A stretch of DNA of 11,628 bases from JBEGQX01 sp041180805 (lineage in GTDB: Bacteria; Planctomycetota; Planctomycetia; Gemmatales; Gemmataceae). The notes under the pieces were generated by a model that was given only the letters and a program-made list of their open reading frames with translations, made no database searches and was not told where the DNA came from. This document shows, in pieces, positions 1 to 5,925 of the stretch (position 1 is the stretch's first letter; each line of letters starts with the position of its first letter). Made by a program: the position numbers and the translations under genes. The stretch is taken from the NCBI GenBank assembly GCA_041180805.1, contig JBEGQX010000362.1, positions 1 through 11,628 of the forward strand, written 5' to 3'.

Positions 1-938
1 AACTTACTGGTCCACGACATTTCTTTATTACTTATTGGATGCTCAAATTTCAAAAAACAAGAATGCAAGGCCACCCGATCGATACCAGTTGGGTCAGGCA
101 AGGGTCTTCCATGAAGCGGCCGGTCATAGATCCTTTCACCACAAAGAGGGGCCCCAGCCTCGCCAAGGTGAATACGAACCTGATGGGTTCTTCCTGTTTC
201 CAATTCGCATTCCACCAAAGCTATTTCCCCCATGGAATCCAAAATTTTCACTCTGGTTATGGCATGCTCAGCATCCTGACCTTTCCCGCTTCCCCTGCGA
301 CCATCGCCCCGATCTTGAACAAACGATGATTCAATAATTCCTTCTTTTGGAACCCCACGGGTAATTGCAAGATAACGCCTTTCGATTTCTCCATTACGCA
401 TTTTCTTACCAAGAGCGGAAAGGGCCTTGGAGGACATGGCAAAAAGCATCAAACCACTGGTATCCTTATCTAAACGATGCACGGCTCGAATGTATGGAAC
501 GTTTTTTCCAGTTGTTGTTTTTACGACATCCGGCAATATATCCTGAAGGGTTGGTGGCAAATATTTCCTATCCCTTTCCGATGAACGCTTTTGATCCGAA
601 AAATGGTGCACTGTGGTTATTCCCGAGGGTTTTTCCACAACCAAAATATCGGCATCCATAAAAATCACTTTCGGATTCCAAGGCAAATCCTGCTTGGAAG
701 TGTTCTTATTTATTTTGGGTTCCTGCTTTTGCGTTTTCTTGCCAATACCAACGCAAACGTTTTGGTTGGCACTCATGGATACATTCAAGCTGGAAGGAAT
801 TTTTCCATCAACAGTAATGGCTTTTCGCACAAACAATTCCACAACAACATTCATTCGTAAATTCAGTCTTTTACAGAGCCAACTCCCAAGCTTTGTCCCT
901 TGATCCTGCCTGCGAACAACATAAGAACCCGGTCTCAT
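1..938 (-). CDS. RluA-family 23S rRNA pseudouridine synthase (3' end outside window)
   Basis: This gene has no stop codon inside the window. I translated it directly: 312 codons run from ATG 938 without a stop to the left edge. The product isomerises uridine to pseudouridine in RNA, most likely 23S rRNA. Residues 1-65 resemble a weak S4 RNA-binding domain (KAITVDGK near 39-46). A basic linker covers about 66-88. The PseudoU_synth_2 catalytic domain follows, with VVEKPSG at 100-106, the family motif HRLDKDTSG at 154-162 (catalytic Asp157), and TGRTHQVRIHL at 248-258. The last visible residues resemble the usual LH...L.F.HP ending, so probably only some 10-25 residues are missing. An insert at 111-147 separates the two halves of the active-site region; I recall similar inserts in planctomycete homologues. 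No upstream in-frame start exists before a stop. The start lies 11 bases after the preceding gene, so co-transcription is likely. Which uridine is modified cannot be told. Confidence 0.9.
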   Translation of the reverse strand, partial: MRPGSYVVRRQDQGTKLGSWLCKRLNLRMNVVVELFVRKAITVDGKIPSSLNVSMSANQNVCVGIGKKTQKQEPKINKNTSKQDLPWNPKVIFMDADILVVEKPSGITTVHHFSDQKRSSERDRKYLPPTLQDILPDVVKTTTGKNVPYIRAVHRLDKDTSGLMLFAMSSKALSALGKKMRNGEIERRYLAITRGVPKEGIIESSFVQDRGDGRRGSGKGQDAEHAITRVKILDSMGEIALVECELETGRTHQVRIHLGEAGAPLCGERIYDRPLHGRPLPDPTGIDRVALHSCFLKFEHPISNKEMSWTSK

Positions 939-949
939 ATGACACCAAA

Positions 950-1711
950 TTAAGGCTTAAACACCGATGGATCGAGTTTTTCAAAATAACGAACCTCGAT
1001 CAACTCGGCATCCAATATTTTTTTACCATTTCGAAATGATTGCAATTTAACAGGCCGTTTAAAACCTGAAATATCTCGGAAGTCCGAGAAAAAATCCTCC
1101 TGAACCACCTGCTTTTTCTCAAACTGTCTTACCAATTCGGACTTTATCAAAAAACCACTTTGTTCATCAAAAACCAGAACTATGTCCGGACGATCTTTTT
1201 CCTTAACCCGGATAGCCCTAGCCGGTCTTTCACTTACAATCACAGAACCCAAATCTTCAAATTTAAGGGCAGAATTATCCAAAAGGGGAATTAAGCGAAT
1301 AAGAACCGCCAGCCTTAAAGTATCCTGAATTTGCTGGGCTATGGCTGGTTCGGCTTTTTGTTGTTTGTTGTCAATCTGCATGACAACTTCGCCCTTGTTG
1401 CAAATTTGAACAACCCGGAATGATTTGCCTTTAACCTCGATCTCTTGTGATGTTTTTAACTGGTCTGGAAGTTGAACAATGGTCTCACTTTTAAATTTTG
1501 CTTCAACCCCATTAAACTGGATTAAACCTTTGGTTTTAACACTGTCCGCCCTATGCTTTGAAAGACGATCCATCCCTCCATGAACCTCAATGGCTTTTAA
1601 CAAAAGTTCTTTTACTTTTGCGGGCACTTCGGACTTGGTTTGATCACAAAAGATAAAAAATAGACACGCACTTGATGCCAAAATAAGTGCCAGGAATTTA
1701 TTATGAATCAT
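950..1711 (-). CDS. Exported hypothetical protein, possibly LolA-like or a lipoprotein
   Basis: I do not recognise a named family with certainty. From ATG 1711 the protein has 253 residues. It begins with a short basic segment and a hydrophobic stretch at about 6-21, ending at Cys22 (FIFC). That could be a lipobox, but Phe at -3 and -1 is non-canonical, so an ordinary signal peptide or membrane anchor is equally possible. The mature part begins with a helix containing AIEVHGG (40-46). Alternating polar and hydrophobic strands then run to a C-terminal LDPSVFKP. This pattern resembles planctomycete proteins with a LolA/LolB-like half-barrel fold, which would imply periplasmic lipid or lipoprotein handling; that is inference. 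Longer starts at ATG 1726 and TTG 1735 would place a Glu before the hydrophobic core. GGTGG seven bases upstream favours 1711. The pseudouridine synthase gene follows after 11 bases. Confidence 0.75.
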   Translation of the reverse strand: MIHNKFLALILASSACLFFIFCDQTKSEVPAKVKELLLKAIEVHGGMDRLSKHRADSVKTKGLIQFNGVEAKFKSETIVQLPDQLKTSQEIEVKGKSFRVVQICNKGEVVMQIDNKQQKAEPAIAQQIQDTLRLAVLIRLIPLLDNSALKFEDLGSVIVSERPARAIRVKEKDRPDIVLVFDEQSGFLIKSELVRQFEKKQVVQEDFFSDFRDISGFKRPVKLQSFRNGKKILDAELIEVRYFEKLDPSVFKP

Positions 1712-1718
1712 AATTTCG

Positions 1719-1723
1719 CCACC
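1719..1723 (-). promoter_or_regulatory. Ribosome binding site choosing ATG 1711
   Basis: On the minus strand GGTGG is followed by a 7-base spacer and ATG 1711. The alternative starts at 1726 and 1735 have no comparable purine-rich element, so this site favours the shorter protein. Confidence 0.45.
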
Positions 1724-1785
1724 CATGAAGCCCAAACAAGAAAATATTTATAACCTGATAATACCATCAAAACTTGATTGATTGC

Positions 1786-1789
1786 GAGG
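1786..1789 (+). promoter_or_regulatory. Ribosome binding site of yjbQ
   Basis: GAGG lies nine bases before ATG 1799 and supports that start over the in-frame TTG at 1778. Confidence 0.45.
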
Positions 1790-1798
1790 CCATTAACC

Positions 1799-2203
1799 AT
1801 GGAAACACTCTCGGTTGTAAGTCGCAAAAGATCTGAATTTATAAATATCACAGCCCTTGTTAAGCAAAGCCTGGAAAATTCAGGTGTTCAACAGGGTATC
1901 GGGGTGATTTTTTGTCCGCACACAACAGCAGGCTTGACCATCAACGAAAGCTGGGACCCTGATGTTATTCACGACACGTTATTATGGTTAAGCCGTGAAA
2001 TCCCCAAGGATCAATCCGGGTTTCAACATTCCGAGGGAAACAGCGATTCCCATATAAAAACCGGGCTTTTTGGTAACAGCGCCCATGTCATCGTGGAACA
2101 AGGCAAACTAGTTTTGGGGCAATGGCAGGGAATATTTTTTTGTGAATTTGATGGCCCCAGGAACCGTTCCATTCATCTTCAATGGGTAGGCAAACATCTC
2201 TAG
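1799..2203 (+). CDS. yjbQ: YjbQ/UPF0047 family protein
   Basis: The protein has 134 residues from ATG 1799, close to the usual length of about 130-140, and is a single small cytoplasmic domain. Diagnostic family motifs are all present: CPHTTAGLTINE at 39-50, HSEGNSDSHIK at 77-87, LGQWQ at 106-110 and FDGPRNR at 117-123. The conserved His41, His77 and His85 fit the family's proposed metal or phosphate site. E. coli YjbQ has been reported to have a secondary thiamine-phosphate synthase activity, but the physiological role of the family is unsettled. A TTG at 1778 would add seven residues; GAGG nine bases before ATG 1799 supports the shorter form. The gene stands alone on this strand, divergent from the exported protein and convergent with cobL. 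Its TAG overlaps the cobL stop codon within the palindrome CTAG. Confidence 0.92.
   Translation: METLSVVSRKRSEFINITALVKQSLENSGVQQGIGVIFCPHTTAGLTINESWDPDVIHDTLLWLSREIPKDQSGFQHSEGNSDSHIKTGLFGNSAHVIVEQGKLVLGQWQGIFFCEFDGPRNRSIHLQWVGKHL
2200..2203. other. Shared palindromic stop CTAG of convergent yjbQ and cobL
   Basis: The tetranucleotide CTAG supplies TAG to both genes. The yjbQ stop occupies 2201-2203 and the cobL stop is the reverse complement of 2200-2202. There is no intergenic DNA, and I see no stem followed by a T-tract on either side. Confidence 0.9.
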
Positions 2204-3453
2204 GTCTGCTGCAATGGCTTGACCCCACTCAAAAGAAACGATGGGTTGATGGCCTCAAACCGCAGAGATTCATATTGATTTAGCCCCCTGCCAATCTGTA
2301 GGAGTAATACTTCGCAATCAGGGTCAAACTTTCTCATTCGGCTCAAAACCACTGATAAATTTTCTATCGAACCCACATTAATTGAAATCCTTCCGCCTGG
2401 AATCAGGGCCTGAAACACAGAATCCAGCAAACCTGTAACCTCCTTTCCGATTCCACCTACAAAAACCGCGTCTGGTCTGGGCAAACCACTTACAACTTCG
2501 GGAGCTATTCCATGAACAGCTTTCAAATTACTCACACCCAGGTTCTCTGCATTGGCAAGGATCAAATGAAAATCAGCGGCATCCTGCTCAATCGCATAAA
2601 CCATCCCGGAATAACACAATTGGGCAGCCTCAATGGAAACAGACCCTGAGCCTGCCCCAATATCCCAAACAACACTGGATGGCTTTATAGCCAGCCTGGA
2701 AAGGGCAATAGCCCTGGTTTCGGATTGTGTAAGGAGTCCGGTTTTAGGCTTGGTCTGAGCAAATACATCGTCTGGATTTCCAAACACCCTTGGTGTTTTA
2801 GATGTGGCGGGCAGATCTGGGCGCCCTGGCTTTCTTCGCAAGATCAAAACATTCAGCGGATCAAAATCCAATTCCGAAATTTCAGAGAGCTCTGCCTGGG
2901 TAACCCTCTCATCTTTTCCACCAAGGTTTTCACATACAAAAGCCCTGAAGTAATCAATACCACGCTCAAGCAACCTCTTGGCAATTTCCCTTGGGTTATC
3001 TTTGTTGCTGGTAAATATTCCAACCGTCTCGGAAACCCGAATTTTGTCGATCACTTTTTCAAGAGTTTGATTTTGAAGATTGGTAAGGTAGGCGTCATCC
3101 CAACTTTCCTTGACTCTTGCAAAAGCCATCTGCATGCTGCTTACATGGGGATGAACCTCGAACTTATCTTTTCCAATTTTTTCAGAAAGATATCGAACCA
3201 CCCCATAAAACAATGGGTCGCCACTCACCAACAATGCAACCTTTTTACCAGGCTCAATCTTGGTTAAAAGTTCCACCAATTCCAGAAAATCGGATCCGAC
3301 CTTTTTTTTATCTGCTGAAAGAGAGTCCACAAGCCTTAACAAATTTTCAGGCCCAAAGAGTAATTCGCAATGGGCAAGAATTTCTCTTTCCGCGGTGGTA
3401 AGTCCCACCAAGCCATCACTACCTATTCCAATCACATGAATTTTTTGGCTCAT
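2200..3453 (-). CDS. cobL: Precorrin-6Y C5,15-methyltransferase (decarboxylating), CbiE-CbiT fusion
   Basis: The protein has 417 residues, the usual size of the fused enzyme of corrin (vitamin B12) biosynthesis. It methylates the macrocycle at C5 and C15 with SAM and removes the C12 acetate carboxylate. Residues 1-207 form the CbiE-type tetrapyrrole methylase, with VIGIGSDGLVGLT at 7-19 and VSGDP at 76-80. Residues 235-417 form the CbiT-type Rossmann methyltransferase, with TQSETR at 242-247, the SAM-binding DIGAGSGSVSIEAA at 264-277 and FVGG at 331-334. A Pro/Lys-rich linker joins them. One oddity is that the CbiE segment normally reading SLHGR-P-L appears here as NLQNQTL (125-131). No other cobalamin gene is in the window. 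It is last in a leftward group behind the hydrolase (36-base gap). Upstream GGATGG is a weak possible ribosome site. Confidence 0.9.
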   Translation of the reverse strand: MSQKIHVIGIGSDGLVGLTTAEREILAHCELLFGPENLLRLVDSLSADKKKVGSDFLELVELLTKIEPGKKVALLVSGDPLFYGVVRYLSEKIGKDKFEVHPHVSSMQMAFARVKESWDDAYLTNLQNQTLEKVIDKIRVSETVGIFTSNKDNPREIAKRLLERGIDYFRAFVCENLGGKDERVTQAELSEISELDFDPLNVLILRRKPGRPDLPATSKTPRVFGNPDDVFAQTKPKTGLLTQSETRAIALSRLAIKPSSVVWDIGAGSGSVSIEAAQLCYSGMVYAIEQDAADFHLILANAENLGVSNLKAVHGIAPEVVSGLPRPDAVFVGGIGKEVTGLLDSVFQALIPGGRISINVGSIENLSVVLSRMRKFDPDCEVLLLQIGRGLNQYESLRFEAINPSFLLSGVKPLQQT

Positions 3454-3489
3454 GGAAAATTTCCATCCGAATCAAGGGAACATACAAGG

Positions 3490-4296
3490 TCAGCTACCAA
3501 ATACTTTACTCAAAAACCTGCGGGTGTGATCAGCAATTTCCTGATAATGACTATAAGGAAGCAAATGTCCACCGCCGGCAATTACAACTTTTTCCGCATT
3601 TGGAAAGGCCTGATAAAGATGGTTGCGGGCCACCATATCCACTAATGGATCCTTCTCACCGTCAATCAATAGCACAGGAATACCCATTTTCAAGGCTATA
3701 CTACGATGATCAACCCTATGAATTGCATGGCCATACCTTGCAGTAAGGTTACTTTTAGAGGGGGATATGTTGCGTATAAACCTTTCCCATTTTTCAGGGG
3801 GTTGGGCGGCAAATCCATGAAAATGCTGGAATTTCACCGCTTCTTCCATGAAAGGAATATGCGCCACATTAAACGGCAGTAGTTGGGCGATATTTGAGGC
3901 AATTCTCTCAAAAAAATTAAGCGGTCGGTAAACAAAGCCTCCCTGCAAAACCAATCCCGCAACTAATTCCGGCATCATATGAGCCAGTTGAACAGCAACC
4001 GTGGATCCAAAACTGGAACCAAATAACACAACCTTTTCTTCGGCATGATTACGAAGAAACTCAGAAAAAAGGCTGGCTATTTGTTCTACAATGGATTGAT
4101 TTGAAGTCCCCGAGCCAAAAACTTTAGCTGGTAAATCCAATGAAAAACAAGGGTAAGAATCCGCTAAAGCATCACAGATTGGCTCGAATGCTTCTTTTCG
4201 ATCCGCAATCCCATGAACAAAAACAACTTTAGCCGCAGAACCTGTTTTTAGAAAATCGATTCTTCCCAGCTTGCAGCGGAAGACTTCCTTATGCAT
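3490..4296 (-). CDS. Alpha/beta hydrolase
   Basis: The protein has 268 residues from ATG 4296 and the standard alpha/beta-hydrolase fold. VVFVHGI at 24-30 contains the HG oxyanion segment. GSSFG at 93-97 is the nucleophile elbow (Ser95). DGEKDPLV at 212-219 supplies the acid (Asp216) and GGGHLLPYSH at 241-250 the base (His244). A helical cap covers roughly 122-195. No signal peptide is visible, so it is probably cytoplasmic. The substrate cannot be predicted; esterase, thioesterase or C-C bond hydrolase are all possible. A TTG at 4314 would add six residues. Neither start has a convincing ribosome site, and I prefer ATG. It lies 29 bases after the cytochrome/WD40 gene and 36 bases before cobL on the same strand, suggesting co-transcription without an obvious biochemical link. 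Confidence 0.85.
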   Translation of the reverse strand: MHKEVFRCKLGRIDFLKTGSAAKVVFVHGIADRKEAFEPICDALADSYPCFSLDLPAKVFGSGTSNQSIVEQIASLFSEFLRNHAEEKVVLFGSSFGSTVAVQLAHMMPELVAGLVLQGGFVYRPLNFFERIASNIAQLLPFNVAHIPFMEEAVKFQHFHGFAAQPPEKWERFIRNISPSKSNLTARYGHAIHRVDHRSIALKMGIPVLLIDGEKDPLVDMVARNHLYQAFPNAEKVVIAGGGHLLPYSHYQEIADHTRRFLSKVFGS

Positions 4297-4325
4297 TCCA
4301 TTTAACTTTAGCAAACCAAGAGCCC

Positions 4326-5783
4326 CTATTTGGAACTAGCGGTCTGCAAACCTGGAGAAATGGCAATTTTTTTGAACTGCGATGCATCGGCAGCCTTCCA
4401 AATTATAACTTCCCCATTCCAAGCCCCACCAGCTACCAAAGTTCCTTCTGGGTTAAAAGCAACCGCCAAGGCTTGGTCCCCCAAACCGCTGAAAGATTTG
4501 ACAGCAGCTCCCGATTCCGCATTCCAGGTTTTAACAAGATTGTCTGCACCAGCACTGGCGATCAAGCCCGCCTTGGAGTTTCCAACCATTTTGTAAATGG
4601 CTCCAGCATGATTTCCCACCACTCGAACCTGTTTGCCAGCCCTTTCTCCCTCGGTGCCAAAAAGGCGAATATTTTTATCCTCGCCGGCACTGTAACATGT
4701 TTTACCGTCCGCTTTGAAAAGAACACCAAAGACGGGGTTTTGGTGATCTGGAAATGTTGCTGCAGATTCCTTAGCGGCAATATTCCAGACCTTGGCCGTC
4801 TTATCCCTGCTGGAACTAGCAAGAAATTTTCCATCTGGGGAAAAACTTGCTGAGAAAACCCAATCCGCATGGTTTTCAATAGATTGCTCTAATTTTGCAT
4901 TTCCGATTCCTGAAGAAATATCCCAGACATGCAACATTCTGTCACATCCGCCAGCCGCAAGCTTTTTATTGTCCGGACTTAGAGACAGACAAAGCACTTC
5001 ATCATCAATGTTTATAAGCTGTTTAATGAATACCTTGGAATCGTTAACCCCATCAAGAAATTCAACTCCATCCTGAATTTTACCCTTGGCTTGAATGTCA
5101 TAAACTCTGACATCTCCCTCTTCACCGGGCCTACCACCAGCCACAACCAATTTTCCATCTGGCAAAAATTGAAAAGCCATGGATCTTCTCGACCTGGTCT
5201 GCACTCGCTTTTCAAGTTTACCGGACTCAACATCCCACACAGTGAACTCATGGTGTCCTGACGAGATCAGTTTTTTACCGTCGGGAGAAAATGCCAATGC
5301 GGTCACAGCAACAGGGAATGAGTATCTAGCCAGGGGTTTTGGAGGAACCCAACGAAGGCGTAATTCTTTTAAAATATCTGCTTTTTCTGATATTTCTTTA
5401 TCAATCTTGGCGCCCTGTGCAATCCATTTTTCAATGACTTTGATTTTTTCGGCGCTAAGGGCATCTCCACTTTCTTTGGGGGGCATTCTGGTTTTATCGG
5501 TTGCCTTCAAAACATCCACCAAATTACTTTCCTCTGGCTTTCCTGGAACAATAGGGTCGTCCTTGGTTCCCCCATGGCGCATTGCCTCATAGCGCGTCAT
5601 GTCAAGCTTCCCTTTGGGATTTTTCGCACCGTGGCATGCAAAACAATTTTCTTTAAGAATGGGTGCAACATCCTTGATAAAACTTACACTCTGAGCATTA
5701 GCTGTGCTTCCCGCCAAAAATACCATTAGCAGGCCAGCTAACTTGCACCAATATGAAAACTGACCTTTGATTTTTCCAAACAT
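4326..5783 (-). CDS. Secreted planctomycete-type cytochrome c domain plus seven-repeat WD40 propeller
   Basis: The protein has 485 residues from ATG 5783. A signal peptide (1-30, basic start, hydrophobic core 14-25, Ala-X-Ala-type end at ANA) sends it across the inner membrane. Residues 33-128 match the planctomycete cytochrome c (PSCyt1) domain. CFACH at 47-51 binds haem covalently, and MPP at 100-102 supplies the likely axial Met100. Seven WD40-like repeats fill about 150-475, with blade signatures such as FSPDGKKL (165-172), HVWDI (285-289), FSPDGKFL (314-321) and KVWNI (331-335); this is enough for one closed propeller. The domain pair is common in Planctomycetota, but its function is not established; electron transfer or scaffolding are guesses. 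A GTG at 5789 is possible, but AGAGG eight bases before ATG 5783 fits better. It heads the leftward group with the hydrolase and cobL. Confidence 0.88.
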   Translation of the reverse strand: MFGKIKGQFSYWCKLAGLLMVFLAGSTANAQSVSFIKDVAPILKENCFACHGAKNPKGKLDMTRYEAMRHGGTKDDPIVPGKPEESNLVDVLKATDKTRMPPKESGDALSAEKIKVIEKWIAQGAKIDKEISEKADILKELRLRWVPPKPLARYSFPVAVTALAFSPDGKKLISSGHHEFTVWDVESGKLEKRVQTRSRRSMAFQFLPDGKLVVAGGRPGEEGDVRVYDIQAKGKIQDGVEFLDGVNDSKVFIKQLINIDDEVLCLSLSPDNKKLAAGGCDRMLHVWDISSGIGNAKLEQSIENHADWVFSASFSPDGKFLASSSRDKTAKVWNIAAKESAATFPDHQNPVFGVLFKADGKTCYSAGEDKNIRLFGTEGERAGKQVRVVGNHAGAIYKMVGNSKAGLIASAGADNLVKTWNAESGAAVKSFSGLGDQALAVAFNPEGTLVAGGAWNGEVIIWKAADASQFKKIAISPGLQTASSK

Positions 5784-5791
5784 TTTCACGA

Positions 5792-5796
5792 CCTCT
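5792..5796 (-). promoter_or_regulatory. Ribosome binding site choosing ATG 5783
   Basis: Minus-strand AGAGG lies eight bases before ATG 5783 but only two bases from the alternative GTG at 5789, so it supports the ATG. Confidence 0.55.
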
Positions 5797-5845
5797 TTTT
5801 CTTTGGGTGGCGAATACAGCAGGTAGGTTCCATCAAAGCAACTAT

Positions 5846-5875
5846 ATCATAACAATTTTAGTTGGAAGAGTTCAA
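5846..5875 (-). promoter_or_regulatory. Candidate sigma70-like promoter of the cytochrome/WD40 group
   Basis: On the minus strand TTGAAC (5870-5875) and TATGAT (5846-5851) are separated by 18 bases. A TG one base before the -10 gives an extended -10 (TGTTATGAT). Transcription would start near 5839, leaving about 55 bases of leader before ATG 5783. This is a pattern match only, in an AT-rich region; sigma consensus in planctomycetes is poorly known. Confidence 0.35.
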
Positions 5876-5876
5876 C
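5861..5876. repeat. Short palindrome overlapping the candidate -35
   Basis: GTTGGAAGAGTTCAAC has half-sites GTTGGA and TTCAAC that match as an inverted repeat at five of six positions around a 4-base centre. It covers the candidate -35 box of the leftward group and lies 50 bases before the rightward aas-like gene. It could be an operator; chance cannot be excluded. Confidence 0.25.
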
Positions 5877-5910
5877 ATTTATGCCAAAGTTCTTTATGGT
5901 TAGAGAAATT

Positions 5911-5916
5911 AAGGAG
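5911..5916 (+). promoter_or_regulatory. Strong Shine-Dalgarno of the aas-like gene
   Basis: AAGGAG lies nine bases before ATG 5926 and only three before an in-frame TTG at 5920, so it sets the start at ATG. It is the best ribosome site in the window. Confidence 0.7.
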
Positions 5917-5925
5917 TAATTGTTC

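Noticed and set aside
35..903. Several plus-strand open frames of about 90-100 residues at the left end.
   Set aside because: The minus strand here encodes a continuous RluA-family protein with its catalytic motif; the plus-strand frames are antisense shadows.
1712..1798. AT-rich divergent spacer between the exported protein and yjbQ, with TATAAA- and GATAAT-like boxes.
   Set aside because: No -10 box has a matching -35 at normal spacing on either strand. A promoter probably exists here, but I cannot place it.
2166..2182. Small CCATT/AATGG inverted repeat near the end of yjbQ, considered as a cobL terminator.
   Set aside because: The stem has only five pairs, no T-tract follows on the minus strand, and it lies wholly in coding sequence.
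2200..2203. Possible functional coupling of yjbQ (thiamine-linked) and cobL (cobalamin) as a vitamin locus.
   Set aside because: The genes converge rather than share a transcript, no other gene of either pathway is present, and the YjbQ thiamine activity is secondary.
2725..3267. A 180-residue open frame on the plus strand across cobL.
   Set aside because: It is antisense to a gene with intact family motifs, and its translation shows no recognisable domain or composition of a real protein.
5881..5919. A 12-codon reading frame (ATG to TAA) directly upstream of the aas-like gene, as a possible leader peptide.
   Set aside because: It has no ribosome site of its own and no run of regulatory codons, and its end coincides with the AAGGAG that serves the real start. 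Chance is sufficient.
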